Assembly: GCA_907163375.1 (NCBI GenBank)
Contig: CAJQUW010007032.1
Location: forward strand, 1 to 64,000
Direction: 5' to 3'
Source of the DNA: Prostheceraeus crozeri
Taxonomy: Eukaryota; Platyhelminthes; Polycladida; Euryleptidae
DNA length: 64,000 nt
In this document: piece after piece, positions 30,922 through 43,400 of the stretch
How positions within the stretch are numbered: position 1 is the stretch's first letter
Layout: each line of letters begins with the position of its first letter
Position numbers and translations under genes: made by a program
The notes under the pieces: generated by a model
The model's input: only the letters and a program-made list of their open reading frames with translations
The model's database searches: none
Told to the model about the DNA's origin: nothing

Positions 30922-31179
30922 GAATGGGGCAAGGTCATGTACTTTAGTGAAAATGGGTGGTGTACGGGTAAAGAGTTGTCTACTACTGTAGACGACGAGC
31001 AAACTATAAACGCTCGCCCGCGCGTATTCATAAATATTCCCTATGTTTTAACAGTATCAGATCAAGTGATTTCTGACTCTTAGTGCAGCGCACGTGTACG
31101 AGCGTAGAAGAACAGAATGTCTTTAACCACGGATGTTTGGGTGTTCCGTAATTACGCGTCAATTACGCGCGGCATGTCA

Positions 31180-31377
31180 CCTGGTGTAGGCAAGCATTTC
31201 AAGACGCTGAATTGCGTGATATTTGCATAGAATCCGGTATACTTGTTGAAGGATCCGTAACCAGCGTCATGGATGATCGGCAGTACAATAGGTCAGTCAA
31301 AACACATAAGATATTGTGAGAGGCTCTATTTAGACTGGCATGGGAAGAATTTCCTTTTTGGTTAAATGCTACTAATG
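31180..31377 (+). pseudogene. unrecognised coding fragment, left of element C
   Basis: A plus-strand coding stretch with ELRDICIESGILVEGSV, YNRSVKTHKI and EALFRLAWEEFPFWLNATN. It is of a kind I recall as a repeated uncharacterised invertebrate protein. It stops at the TACTAATG beside element C, and similar coding resumes at 49621 on the other side. Element C therefore appears to have inserted into it. One stop is visible. I cannot name its family. Confidence 0.4.
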
Positions 31378-31399
31378 GGCAAAAGACCGTTCCATGACA

Positions 31400-32015
31400 A
31401 GACAAATTCAGAAAAAAATTGAATTTTTTTAAAAACGGCTAAATTTAAGAATTTTGGTCACTTTTCAAGTTTTTAAGACCTAAATTTGTAAATTTAGGGG
31501 TATTTAAAATGTTATGATTTTTTTCTGAAAAAAATTGGGTATTTTAAAAACGACTAAATTTAAGAATTTTTGTCATTTTTTCAGGTTATGAAGACCTAAA
31601 TTCATAAATTTAGACGTTTTTAAAAATACCCAATTTTTCAAATTTTTCAAAATCTCAAATTTGAGATCATATTTTTTTCTTTTCATTGCTCAAATCATTA
31701 CCGTTCCAAGACACAACATCAGAAAAAATTATAAAAGTTAAAAATCTCAAATTTGAGAATTATAATTATTTTTTATCCCAAATCATGACTGTTCCAAGAC
31801 ACAACATCAGAAAAATTGGTATTTTTAAAAACGTCTAAATTCATGAATTTTATACATTTTTAAGGTTTTAAAATATGAGATAACTGAAATTATGTGTCTA
31901 ATGATATTTGAAGGAATCGGCATATTCTTAACAAGAAGTTTAGGTGCTTTAACAATTGTTATATCTTCAGGTGTTTTAGTAATTCCAGTAGTTGCTACTG
32001 CTTTGCACTCAGATG
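31400..32015. repeat. left terminal inverted repeat of C
   Basis: Inverted copy of the right end at 49080-49605. Both carry repeated CCGTTCCAAGACACAACATC, CTCAAATTTGAGAT palindromes and TTTTTAAAAACG(T/A)CTAAATT blocks. Homology continues inwards to about 32015, where it matches the middle of the membrane-protein gene at the right end. Confidence 0.85.
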
Positions 32016-32379
32016 ATCACTCAATTGTAGAGAACATCTGCTTCTCACATTTATGAAGAAAAACATTTCAGAGAAAAGAGCTGTGACTCCCACTCAAACA
32101 TTTGAAAGGAAACAATGCATTAAAGAATAAACTGCTGCTACACCCACTTAGACATTTGTAAGACGTGGAATATATATTCACCAAATCCGACTCCAGCTTC
32201 AGTGCCGTGAAACAGTACACAACAACAATAATCGATATGGCTATTTCAAACAATTGTGCTAAAGACTTATTTAATTTAACAGTGTTTCTTGTCACTGAAG
32301 GTTGTGTCAAAACGCTTTCGTCATATATTTCTCAAAATGAGACAAGATTAATTTGAAGATAGAAGAAAACAATCGTTGC

Positions 32380-33300
32380 CAGGAAGGATGGAAAAATTAC
32401 GACAAGAATTAATGGAGAATATTGTTGAAAGGTTTGAATTTACAGATTCTTTGGAGAATATTATAGAGCCAAAATGTTGGAGAGGATAATACAATTGTAA
32501 ACTTACGCAAATTCTTGTTGCATGAAAAAAGAAACAATTCACTCAGTGTTATGTGTAAAATTTTTATTGGTAAGCACATCAACTATCTTCTATCTCTTTG
32601 TGATAATGACAAGACATATTTTTATATTCTCTTGAAGCAAAATGAGATCAATTACCGAAGTTTCATTTGTTATGAAATTAGGTAAATTAGCAGACAAATT
32701 TCCTAAGCTTTGTAGGGTGTCTATTCCTCTTGTACTTTTAAAACGCGACCTAACCATATCGGAAGACTGTCTACAAAGGGATGGAGAATTTTGTTGCGGT
32801 AACTAGATTCATTGTGTAAAGCAATTATGTGACATTCCAAATGATTCCATTCTTCTCCCAAACAATGGTGCGTCTTTTAACGACAATACTGCGCTGACAT
32901 ATTCAATAGAATTTGGATGTGAATCTCCGCTGTTGTTACTGCGATACGGCCGCACGACACTTTATTTTCAATGTTTAGACCTATGCTATTTCATTATAAT
33001 TTTCTTGAACAATGGTGCGCCATTCAACTAAAATACCGCGCTTCAACCAATTAGAACGCGTCCACGCCGTGGACATTAAGACGCGCTGTGAAGAAAACTT
33101 ATCTTTCTTGAATCTCTCTGTTTTATGTGCAATGTTATTTCCTGTTGCACATTTATATACAATTACTATGCCATTCAGTTACAATACTGTGCTTCAACCA
33201 ATTAGAACGCGTCAACGCCGTAGACATATCTTCATGTATTCCGTGAATGAATCCAAAGTGAATGTATGCAAAGTAGATGTAACCAAATTGAAATTACCAT
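32380..33300 (+). pseudogene. degraded gene with repeated NNGA-type units
   Basis: Three decayed units with Asn-Asn-Gly-Ala-x-Phe-Asn and Asn-Thr-Ala/Val-Leu occur near 32865, 33011 and 33170. The last two share about 60 bases of near-identical DNA, including CTTCAACCAATTAGAACGCG. The pattern loosely resembles ankyrin repeats, but decay prevents a firm call. Confidence 0.25.
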
Positions 33301-33765
33301 GTGTTGTTTTTAATTTCACATTTACGGGAATATAATAGAAACATCTTATCTTCTATAAAAATCAGCAACATAAATGAGTTCTTAAAATTATATGGAACGC
33401 AAACAACTACGAATTTTGATCTAAAGAAAATCGAAAATCAATTGGGAATAAAGAATTTTCACATATTGATGAGAGTCGAGTTACAATTGATCAAAAATAA
33501 GCCATCTATAAATTTTGTAACAAATCTTCACACATCAGAACAAAAAGGGGTACATTGGCCAGCGGCACAAAGAAATATAAACGGAGATAATTATTATTTT
33601 GCCTCTTATGGATTGCCTCCAACAAATAAAGTCAAAGAATTACTTGGAAATGGAATTTATAATACATTTCAAATTCAAAACCAGGAACTACTTATTGTGG
33701 TCAATTATGTCTCTATGTTTTATTTAAATTACAAAAAGGGGTACAATTTCTTGATATTATGTTAG
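33301..33765 (+). pseudogene. Polinton maturation protease remnant
   Basis: Coding for an adenain-type cysteine protease. TNLHTSEQKGVHWPAAQ corresponds to the His motif, YYFASYGLPPTNKV to the acidic step, and FQIQNQE to the Gln region. The order and spacing match the protease of element B (26432-27152). It lies next to the integrase tail, in opposite orientation. The copy is a fossil. Confidence 0.65.
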
Positions 33766-33793
33766 AATTGAATAATAATAATGATAATGATAA

Positions 33794-34640
33794 TTAAAAA
33801 TCAGTTCGTTGTAATTCATTTTGATAAAATCGGCCTCTGATATCTTCATCATCTAAATCTTTGATTTCGGAAGTAACCGGATAAGTTTGGTTTATTTTGC
33901 AAACTTCAAATATTTCTTTAGTCCAATAACCAACAAAGCCTTTTTCAAATTTATTCTTATACTTAAATATTCTAACTCTATCTCCAATTTTAAATTTCGG
34001 CTTAAGTTTCTGCAAATTCGGATTACTCTCATTCGACTAATTATTTACAAATATTTTTTTCGTATCAAATCAGGATTGTCAGAAGCATTCTTTGGGGTTT
34101 CTTCAATACCTGAATGAATTTTATTGTTATAAACTTAAACAATTCCTGGTAATATCTTCAACCATTTCTGATTTCCTTGCTCAGTAAATTTCTTGAAAAT
34201 TTTATTTTTTAATGATCTATTTAATCGCTCAATTACTCCAGCCTTTCCTGCATTTTCAGTTGAATAAACAGTATCAAATAGTGCCTGAATATTTCTGTTA
34301 TAAAACTCAGTCCCTTTGTCAACGAATAGCTTCCTTGGCTTTCTATTAGTTTCTTTAAAGATTTCTTCAAACGCATATTTAACTGACAGACCACTTTTGT
34401 TTTTTAAAGGCTTCACCCAAGCGTATCGTGTATATAAATCTATAACGGTCAATGCGTATTTATAATCAGAATCATTCGGCATATGAACAAGATCAGCACT
34501 CCAAATATCATCTTTATTAAATACTTTTACTTTCAATAAATATTTAGGCCTTCTGTATTCTTTATGAATTTCAGACGCGTAGGTTTCAGAGTTGTGAGTT
34601 TTGTCTAAACCCTGACCGAATAATATTTTAGCTTGTAAAG
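33794..34640 (-). pseudogene. Polinton integrase (rve type)
   Basis: Retroviral-type integrase that inserts the element. DIWSADLVHMP supplies the first catalytic Asp, FVDKGTEFYN the second Asp, and GVIERLNRSLKNKIFK the Glu helix. The tail at 33794-34015 (KFKIGDRVRIFKYK, FVGYWTKEIFEV, RGRFYQNELQ) is the SH3-like C-terminal domain of Polinton integrases. All modules lie in the expected order. The catalytic part is continuous in frame with the phospholipase-like domain upstream (see the next entry). The gene is broken in about one place. Confidence 0.8.
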
Positions 34641-35007
34641 CTTTCTTAACAAACATTCTTTCAATTCTTTCTCTAAATGTAGGATTTTGAATACTATCTA
34701 ATTCTTGAATCATCTTCTTATCAGCTACATGTCGAGAACTTAGGTCATGATTTCGATAAGCTAAATCATGTCTGTAAGCTGCGGCATCTACTCTATTTAT
34801 TGGTTCTTCACCTGGTTTTGGATTATTATTCTCATCTAGTCTTATATCTAATCGAGTTCCTGGACCGGTATATGAATGACCAGGAAGATGTTTTTCTTTT
34901 GAATATTTACTCCAAATAAATCCAGGAAAGTTTTCTAATGTTTTTTGTATGTCACCTCCGGAATGCTGACAATATGAGGTTTTCTGTAATTTTAAGAGAT
35001 AATTCAA
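34640..35007 (-). CDS. phospholipase A2-like domain fused in frame to integrase
   Basis: The N-terminal 130 residues of the 290-residue frame 34135-35007. HSYTGPGTRLD is the calcium-loop type motif and NRVDAAAYRHDLAYRNHD contains the catalytic His-Asp pair of the parvovirus VP1/Polinton phospholipase A2 family. SSRHVADKKM follows as in that family. In viruses this enzyme opens endosomal membranes during entry. Here it runs directly into the integrase in one frame, so either the element makes a fusion or the two genes have merged secondarily. Comparison with sister copies would decide. Confidence 0.75.
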
Positions 35008-35118
35008 TAAATCTAAATTAGCAATTTTTAATTTAATTAAATTTTCGGAATTTGTAGAATTTGCGGAATCAATTTTTAAAGATGAAAAAATTTTTAGAGA
35101 TAAAATAATATAATTGTT

Positions 35119-35608
35119 TTACCGAATCGGACCAAAGGTCCTGAGGTTATTCCTAATCATACTAGGACTTAGATATATTCCAGAACCATCTTTAGTTTCT
35201 TTAATTTCAGTTAAATCATCAACATTGTGGAGAATATTTTTAAGAACTCGTTTTCCTTCATCAACTAAATTTAATTTACTAATAATATTATCTACTATTC
35301 CTTCACCCCTAGCAACTTTCTCTAGCTCTCTGTTATGACGTTTTTGTTCTTCTAATGCTGCCTTCTCTGATTTATTTTTATTTACTGCTTGCACAATATG
35401 CAGCTGCTATACCAATGATTATTGGAGGAATTAATGGGAGAATTCCACCATTCTTTTCTTCTTGTAATTTAATATTCTCTATCATTGGTTTACTTATATA
35501 ATACTTCTTTTTGTCAATCGTAATAGTTTTAGGTGTATTTTTGTCAACAATATTACGTAATTTTAATTCAACAGTTTTATTATTATTATTACTTTTCGCT
35601 TCCGACAT
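35119..35608 (-). pseudogene. pX/minor-capsid-like protein (element C)
   Basis: Coding for a protein with a basic N-terminal part (YYISKPMIENIKL), then NGGILPLIPPIIIGIAAA, an apolar stretch, and a charged helix EEQKRHNRELEKVARGEGI with a C-terminal tail. The GG-I/F-L-P step followed by a hydrophobic segment is shared with the small basic proteins of A and B. A virion membrane-interacting role is inferred. The gene appears broken in one place. Confidence 0.5.
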
Positions 35609-35629
35609 TTTTCATAAAAAAATTTAAGT

Positions 35630-35880
35630 TACGAAAAATTTTGATCTATTGTAGTTATAAAAAATTCAAATCTATTCTAGTTATGAAAATATTTTAATCT
35701 ATTATAGTTATGAAAATTTTAATCTAAGAATTTTTTAATCTATTATAGTTATCAAAATTTTTAAGTTACGAAAAAATTTAATCTATTCTAGTTATGAAAA
35801 ATTTTAATCTATTCTAGTTATGAAAAATTTTAATCTATTCTAGTTATGAAAAAATTTTAAGTTATCAAACATTTTAATTA
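35630..35880. repeat. AT-rich tandem repeat, about 27-bp unit
   Basis: Units of the type CTAGTTATGAAAAATTTTAAT recur about eight times between the capsid gene and the pX-like gene. Different AT-rich spacer repeats occur at 37280-37375 and 40190-40380 (TTTTACTAAAAAA type) and 46450-46560 (TTTTTATAAAAAAATATTTTA type). Confidence 0.8.
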
Positions 35881-35905
35881 ACCTATAGAACTTAGTTCAG
35901 AGGCT

Positions 35906-37239
35906 TCAGCCGATCCTACCCATCTTTCCATTAAGAATTTCAATAGAATATTTTACATCTTCTAGCAATAAACCATAAGCCATCAATGAAGTTGTGGAAT
36001 CTTTCTTTTCAATATTAATTGTAACATCACAACCAGTCTTGATAATATCTTCAGATTGTGCACTTAAATCGAAACAGAAAACAGGATATAAATGTCCCCA
36101 ATCTCCAGGAGTTAATTGTGGTTCAACTCCACATTCTATACAAAGATTTCTATAAGCATCATATCCTTCCATAAATTGATTATTGGTATCATCGAATCTT
36201 AATGGATCAATTGGATATCGGGTTTGATTTAATGAAACTTGTAAACTTCGAATTGTATTAATATGAAAAAGATTGTTGTTCTTATCAAAACTTGGAGAAT
36301 CATTTCTTTGAAATGTTAGTAATAAATATCTTGGAGTATTCGAAGTTCTAGTAAAATGCCAGTTAAATATTTTTTCAGAAAAAGTTACAGAACTAGCAGT
36401 ACGCTTTAGAAAATTTACTGGAATTGATTTGTTAGTATTTAATCTTTTTGCAATAGCTGTTTCAGCCTCTAAACTAGGAGTAATATGCTTAATCCACCAT
36501 TCAAGTCTATCAATTTTTAAATATGCTTTTTTCCAGTCTTACCAAAAAAGATTAATACATTATTTGCTGTACGATTAATTATTAATTAAAATTTTAATTG
36601 ACATGATATTTTATCATAATCTAAATATCCGAATAATGGAGACAATGACCAATTAACTGTCTGTTTACTTTTCTTGTTAAATTCACGTCTTTCTTTATAT
36701 GCACTATTGTTTGTTTTATTTAAATGATTTGCAATATTTTCTACATCTTTCGAAATTTCTGCGGCATCTGTTCCAGCGTGACTTAAATCATCAACAATTA
36801 TACCATCATTAGTATCAGGAAACCAACCTTCGATTTCATGCTTTTTATTATTTTCACCAATTGTTACAAATCTAAGCATTGTATCAATTACACCTGGAGA
36901 ATCACTTATTGCTTCTATATTTTGAGTTGCAGCATCTAAACGCATTTGTGTAAATAATCTCGGGAAAAAAATATTCTCTAATGCAATATTATCGGTATCT
37001 GGCAATGGTGTTGTAAAATTGGCATCACTATATAAGGAATATTCACAGTGTAAAAACGAATCAGGTAAATATAAATAACTTTGTTGATTGTCAACTTCAA
37101 AAATTAAATCTCCTCCAGTATTTACTCTACTAGAAGATCCGGGATTCATAGCAATTCTTATATAGTCATTCTTTTTTTGATTGTAACTGGTGAACGGGGG
37201 ATCATCTAATCTAAATTTATTTTCGATAAGCGAAGACAT
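35906..37239 (-). pseudogene. Polinton major capsid protein (element C)
   Basis: A double-jelly-roll capsid protein read from an ATG at 37239. The N-terminal barrel includes YLYLPDSFLHCEYSLY, IALENIFFPRLFTQMRL and DSPGVIDTMLRF. The C-terminal barrel (35906-36172) has GDWGHLYPVFCFDLSAQ and a terminal strand set with YSIEILNGKMGRIG. Layout and length fit Polinton capsid proteins of a lineage different from that of element B. The coding is broken in one or two places. Confidence 0.7.
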
Positions 37240-37377
37240 TTTTATAAGAAATAATTTGACTTTTTTGTTTTTTCTCACACACAGAAAAAATTTTACTAAA
37301 AAATTTTACTAAAAAAATGTTACTAAAATTGTTGCTAAAAAAATTTTACTGAAAAAAATTTTACTAAAAAATATGTT

Positions 37378-37815
37378 TTAGAATTTTGCTAGACCACTGC
37401 CTCTTATTTCTTCAATTGTTTTTTCATTATGTTTCCTCTCAGACTCTACGGCTATGTTAGCAATTTTGTTTTTTGTTTCCTCAGAAAGTTTTTTTAATAT
37501 TTTTAGTTCTTCAGAATCATTCTGAAGTTTACGAATAGTTTCTAATTGTTTTAATTCGTTTTGAGACTTAAAAGCATTTTGTATGGCACTAGCTGTACTA
37601 CCTATAGCAGCTGCTCCTTTTGCAGCAGATGTAATCAAATCTTTATTATTTTTAATCAAGTTAACGATACTTCCAATACCAGAAAAGATGCCAGCCCCTT
37701 CTCTTTGAATTGTTTCTACACTGTCATAATGGTAAACAGATTTCATAGATGGTTCAAGTGCTATTTTTTGATTTGAAGCAAAATGTTTAAGATTGTGTTT
37801 ATAAATTATAGGCAT
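37378..37815 (-). CDS. putative minor capsid protein
   Basis: A 145-residue protein. A Gly-rich amphipathic segment (GAGIFSGIGSIVNLIKNN) is followed by an Ala-rich helix (ITSAAKGAAAIGSTASAI) and a long charged coiled coil. An amphipathic, membrane-lytic-looking N-terminal half followed by a coiled coil is typical of adenovirus VI-like internal proteins, but I do not see a specific signature. It lies between the fibre-like gene and the capsid gene on the same strand. The frame looks whole. Confidence 0.45.
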   Translation of the reverse strand: MPIIYKHNLKHFASNQKIALEPSMKSVYHYDSVETIQREGAGIFSGIGSIVNLIKNNKDLITSAAKGAAAIGSTASAIQNAFKSQNELKQLETIRKLQNDSEELKILKKLSEETKNKIANIAVESERKHNEKTIEEIRGSGLAKF

Positions 37816-37979
37816 TTTTTAGGAATGAATTTGACTTTTCGGAAAAAGTATTTACGGTAATATTTACGTTTATGATTAAGATTTACGTGTGTGAATGTCC
37901 AACAACTTCGTTATAACTTTATTAATTTTCCGTTGCACGTTATCTATTGCGTCAAGTAGCGTGTGATGTAGTTTAATTT

Positions 37980-38739
37980 CTTTTCTATTAACTTGCCATT
38001 AACGCCATTTTAAGAGCATTCAATTTAACTTTAAGAACATCTAACTGATTTTTAACAGCATCTAACTGTTCTTTATTTCCTTTGGAGTTTTCTTGTCAAT
38101 TTTTCTTTAATTCATTTTCTAAATTGATTTTAAGAGTTTTTATTTTATCAACTTTTTGATTAAGTGAGTTTACTTCATTTATTATTCTATTCATCTTTTT
38201 CATTTGTTGAGTAATTTTAGAACTTAATTCGTCAACACTTTTTTGGAATGTAGCTTGTAACTGCTTTAAATTTTTTTAAATTCTTTCAGGAAGTTTTTCT
38301 ATTTCATCTTCTAATTGTTCTTTCAATAATTTTATCTGATGTTTATTTTTAATGATTTTAAATTTATAGAAAGTAATTTTAAAATTTTTGATTGTTCTGA
38401 AATCTTTTTAAAAAGTTTTGCTATATCTGCTTCTAGCTCTCTATCCTTTTTACCAAGTTTTAATAATTTTTCGTTTAATGATTTGTCATTAAGTTTAGGC
38501 AACTTTAATTCATTCATCAGAGGAACCAAAACATCGTTTATATATTTTTCTTTTAAGTCATTGATTTGCGTATCAACATATTGTTTATTTGTTAACTCTG
38601 TATTTTGTTGCGGAAAAATAGAAAGATGCAATGGACCAGATAAAACGTCTCCAGTTCTCATGACATAATTTTCTATTTCTATTTCTGATTCCCGATTATT
38701 CGGGATATATGCACCTCCACCAACATTTGGTAACATCAT
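37980..38739 (-). pseudogene. phage-tail-fibre-like protein with coiled coil
   Basis: The 135-residue frame from 38739 begins with MRTGDVLSGPLHLSIFP and NKQYVDTQINDL, the short repeat used by bacteriophage tail fibres and some viral spikes (GD-x-M/L-x-GPL, then NKxYVD). A Lys/Glu/Leu-rich coiled coil follows, and similar helical coding continues to about 37980. A trimeric attachment fibre is inferred. The gene's start is about 70 bases from the divergent plus-strand gene, so the spacer 38740-38805 is probably a two-way promoter. Confidence 0.5.
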
Positions 38740-38805
38740 TTTTTAAACAATAAAAAAGAAATTCTTTTTCTAAAAAGTAATTTTTTCTCACATAAAAATA
38801 AAAAA

Positions 38806-40148
38806 ATGGAAAAAGCAAATTTAAAAAAGTTGTATTCGCCCGTATCATCCTGTTCTTCTTATTCGATGAGATCATCGGGATTTCAAAATAAATGTTTTGA
38901 TAATAATAATAATATTTTGTTTGAATTACAAGCTGAAATATTTAAAGAACAAATTAAAGGTTTACCTTCTATAGAAACCAACTATTGCATTTTCCCAGGT
39001 GAACCATTTATAAAATTTATGGATATTGTAAGTAAATATAATGATGTTGCATATGTAGAACTGAATAAAGAAAATATGGTTATCATAGGTCATAATAATG
39101 TTAATGGATTTATTAGAGCAGTGTTGCCAATTAGTAATACTGATTGGATAGAAAATAAAATAATTAAATACATCAATGTTACGGAAGTAGTAAAAAAATT
39201 AAAATCTTTTTCTAAAGAAAAAATTAGATTATTTGTTGATGAACATGACCAATATAATATTCATATCGAGAGCAAAAAACATAATGAAGAATTATTATGC
39301 CAAGTTTACTACAGAGATACTGTTTATAAAAAGAAATTTCTGATATGCCACAAAGATATGATAATGATACTTATATAAGATTATATTCAAATTTAAATAT
39401 TAATTTATTAAAATCATATATCAATGGTTTAGCACAACAAGAGAAAATTTATATGTGGACTACACCTTATACTATTAACAATGACCATAATCATAATAAT
39501 AACCATAATAATTTTAAAAATAATGAAAATTTAAAAAATAATAAAAATTCTGAAACTAATGATGATGATAATATAGATGATGATTCTGAAACATCTGAAA
39601 AAGGTGTAAATGGTAAAAAAGATTATAAAAATATTAGTAATTATAAAAATTTAAGTGAAGAAAAATTTATATCTCAACATGATATTAATACTACATATAA
39701 TCAACATTTATCTAAATTTCATTTTCTTACAATTGAAAATAATAATGATGGAATAGTTGAAGATACTGTTAGACAACTATGTGTCGGGTCTACTAAATTT
39801 AAATTAGGATTTACATCTAATCAATTTAAAATTTTATCATCTTTAATAAAAACTAAAACTGATTCAGATTATGGTGGTGTTATTAAATTTTCTAATAGAG
39901 ATCAAAGACCAATATTTTTCTCTATTATATTATTATCTAGTCATAAATACAATTTAGAATTAGATATTCCTATCAGAGAATGGCATTCTATACCAAAAAG
40001 TGTAATTTATGATGTTGAAGAATCAATTCATGATGTTGATGAAGAATCAATAGTTAGTGAAAATAAATTTAAATTATCTTTTAATAAGACTTTATATGAT
40101 AAAGAAAATAAAATAACTAAAGAACTTGAAATATATAATAACATATAA
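38806..40148 (+). pseudogene. unrecognised pair, possibly sliding-clamp-like
   Basis: Two open stretches (190 and 267 residues). The first has FIKFMDIVSKYNDVAYVELN and a beta-rich continuation. The second has a low-complexity Asn/Asp linker and then FKLGFTSNQFKILSSLI with PIFFSIILLS. Alternating strand and helix with these hydrophobic patterns faintly recalls the PCNA fold. No diagnostic motif is present. Position beside the polymerase gene is compatible with a replication factor. Confidence 0.3.
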
Positions 40149-40426
40149 TAACTCTCAAGACCATAATATTAGAATGTTTATATCTAAAAAAATTATATTA
40201 AAAAAAATTTTAATAAAAAAAGTTTGTTAAAAAAAATTACTAAAAAAATTTTACTAAAAAAATTTAATTAAAAAATTACTAAAAATATGTTACTAAAAAA
40301 TTTTACTAAAAAATTTTTACTAAAAAAATTACTAAAAAAATTTGGCTAAAAAAATTTATTTAAAAGTATATTATAGAATTTTTTCTTTAAAAATTAAAGC
40401 ACAAATTTTCTTTAAAAAATAAAAAA

Positions 40427-43400
40427 ATGGAAAAGTTTTATTGTATCTTATGTAAAAAAAGTTGCAAACAAAAAGAAGTTATCAATCTCATTTAGATAGT
40501 AAATTGCATTTACAAAATGTAGAACGAGCTGATGAAGGAAATATATCAAATATAAATAATTATAAAAACTATCTAGAAACATTACCTACTGATATGAAAG
40601 TTAAAAAAATGTTTGATGATTATTCACATTCGGAATATAAAAAAGTTTTTAATAGTGAAGATGAACATGTAACAGATGGGAGATATTTATTTAGCGATAC
40701 TGATGAATTTAACGAAATAGATGAATTTGATGAAACTAAAGAAACCGATGAAGCCGTAACAGATATAAAATATTTATTTAATCAGTCTGTTGAATATAAT
40801 GAAACCGATAAAACTTTTTATGATGTATTAACAAACTTTTCCAATATATTTAAGAAATCTTTCAAATGTTATATGAATGTAGAAGTACTTTATGCAAAAA
40901 CTTGACCTGATGGAATTCCTGAAGAAATAATACAAGGACATTTTACAAATTCGCAAGAATTTCCTAATGTAAATGATATACAACGCATATTTGAACAAAT
41001 GATACTTAAATTAGGAAATTGCATAATTGAAGCCCAGTTACGTGAATCTGGTTGGAGATTTGTTAAAATACTATCTAGGAAAATAGTTATTGATAAATAT
41101 AAAAATAATACTGGTGGTATTTCTGTTCCTTTACCTTTCAGTTCACCACAAATAATCAACATAAAAAATGAAGATGATTATTGTTTTCTGTGGAGTGTTA
41201 TAGCACATTTACATCCTGTAGAATATCACAAAAAAGACTAAGTCATTATGACAAAAAAGAATATATAAATGAATTTGATCTTTCTGATGATTTAGATGAA
41301 TTTCCATATGATTATAATAGGTTATTAAAGTTTCATAAAAAGAATAAAAATTTAATAGAAGTAAATGTTTTTGAATTAAATGTGAATTATGTTTCTATTG
41401 GTGATATTACTCCATTTTACTCAGATTCAAAAAAAATTTATTTGAATAATAAAAATTTATGTTAATCGGAAATAGTATACAATAAAAGAGGAAATTACAT
41501 GCATCATAATATTTTTTACCTAGGAAAAATATTATGTACTGAAAAATTTGAAAATTTTAAAACATTATCACCAATAATGATTAATCATAATAATTATAAA
41601 GGACGTAATTTTAGTTATGATTATGATTCCAATTTTTCACCTTTATCTTCAGAATATCAACAAAAAATACAAAATTTAAATAGAAATTTACAAAAATGTA
41701 AAACCGATTATCAACAACAATTAAAAATGTTACTACAAGAATATGTCCATAAATATAAAATTAAAATAGAATCAATGGTAGAATTATATGAAGATAATAA
41801 AGAATGAAATAAAGAATTAAATATAGGATATTTTAAATGTGTTAAAAAGTGTCAACAACAATATAAAGAACATTTTAATAAAGAACATGAACAACAGAAA
41901 GAAATATTAAAACGAAATTTACATCTGAATACATTTAATCTTACAAAAGAAATTGATGCAACACATGAAATATGTCAAGATAAATTTGAAAAATTAAAAC
42001 AAACAAAAAAATCACCACAAGCGAATATATTATATTATCAGGGTCATTTTATATTGTGTAAAGATGTTTCTATATTTACAAAAACTTCACATAATGCTAA
42101 TTTTCCCTGTCTCCAATGTATGACGAGCTTTAGAACTAAAGATGAAATGAATAGACATTTGGATAATTGTCAAAAAAATGAAGCAGTTGAAAATACTTTT
42201 CATAAAGATGATTATTTAATTTATAATAGACATCATTTGAAAAATAAAGTACCCTTTACTATTTATTGTGATTTCGAAGCATATAATGTTAACATAACAC
42301 AAAATTCTGATGATGGTAAATATGAAAAAAGTGCACCTGAACAAAGTAAAGAAAAATATTTATTGGAACAAAAACCATTATGTTGGTGAATGTACATTCA
42401 TTCAAATTATCCTAATTTATTTAAATCAGAATATTATCAATACTATGGTGAAGATAGTTCAGAAATGTTTACAAAGAAAGTAGAAGAATTACAAAATTAT
42501 TTTTCACAATTGCTTGAAACAAATATACCAATGCTTCCCTTAACGGATGAAGAAAAAATTAATTTTGTTAATGAAACAAATTGTTATTACTGTGGAAAAG
42601 AATTTACAAAAAATTATAAAAATGGCAAAGGTAGATATATTGATAAAGTAAAAGATCATGACCATCTAAATGGATTATATAGAGGTGCATCACATAATTA
42701 TTGTAATCTTAGTGCTAATAAATTTAAATATAACTTTATTCCTTTATATTTCTACAATGGCTCTAAATATGATTTCCATTTAGTAATGAAAGATTTATTT
42801 TCATCTGAAAAATTACAACAACAACAAATAAATGCACTATTTAAACAAGAAGAAGAATATTTTTCAATGCAATTAGGTTGTATTAGAATTTTAGATGCAT
42901 TTAGATTTTTTACTCCTTATTCATTAGATGTTATGGGAAGAATTTTGAAACCTGAACAATGTAAAACATTAAATAAATATAATTTAAAATCTTTAAAAGG
43001 AATATTTCCGTATGATTATTTAACTGGAGATTTTAATTCTGTTAATAAAATTATGGAAGAAAAACAACTTCCTCCAATAAATAAATTTAAATCAACATTA
43101 AAACAATCAGAACTATCTGAAGAAGATTATGCAGAAGCTGAAAAAAATTGGAGATAGTTAAATTGTAAAACAATGTATGATTATCAGGAAAAAGTGGGCC
43201 TGAGTTTCTATTCGTCTTGTGAAGGAAGCCCAAAAAAAACTAGTTGGTCTTTACTAGATTCCTCGATTTTCTATTGCGAGGCCTTTCAGCCAGCACAGCC
43301 GGCTATCGTCAGGCGAATGACAGAAACACATTAGATGATTAACATCACTCATACTGCAATGGTCAGACACAAATTACACAATAGAAATACGAACGAGCAG

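Larger units (their letters stand above)
19196..30950 (+). mobile_element. Polinton/adintovirus-like element B, left-truncated
   Basis: Virion-type genes read rightwards from 19200 to 27152: integrase tail, structural proteins, fibre, core-like protein, capsid and protease. Leftward genes run from 30721 down to 27326. This convergent layout, with protease next to capsid, is characteristic of Polintons and adintoviruses. The left part of the element, which should hold the rest of the integrase and a terminal repeat, is missing at the junction with piggyBac. No DNA polymerase or packaging ATPase gene is visible in what remains. The right boundary lies between the iterons at 30921 and about 31180. 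Many genes have long open frames and some are broken in a few places, so it is a moderately young fossil. Confidence 0.85.

Noticed and set aside
32380-33300. Firm ankyrin-repeat gene in element C
   Set aside because: Only three decayed units with a weak NNGA pattern; too degraded to assert the fold.
38806-40148. Confident PCNA call
   Set aside because: Only general strand/helix patterns agree; no diagnostic PCNA motif could be seen.
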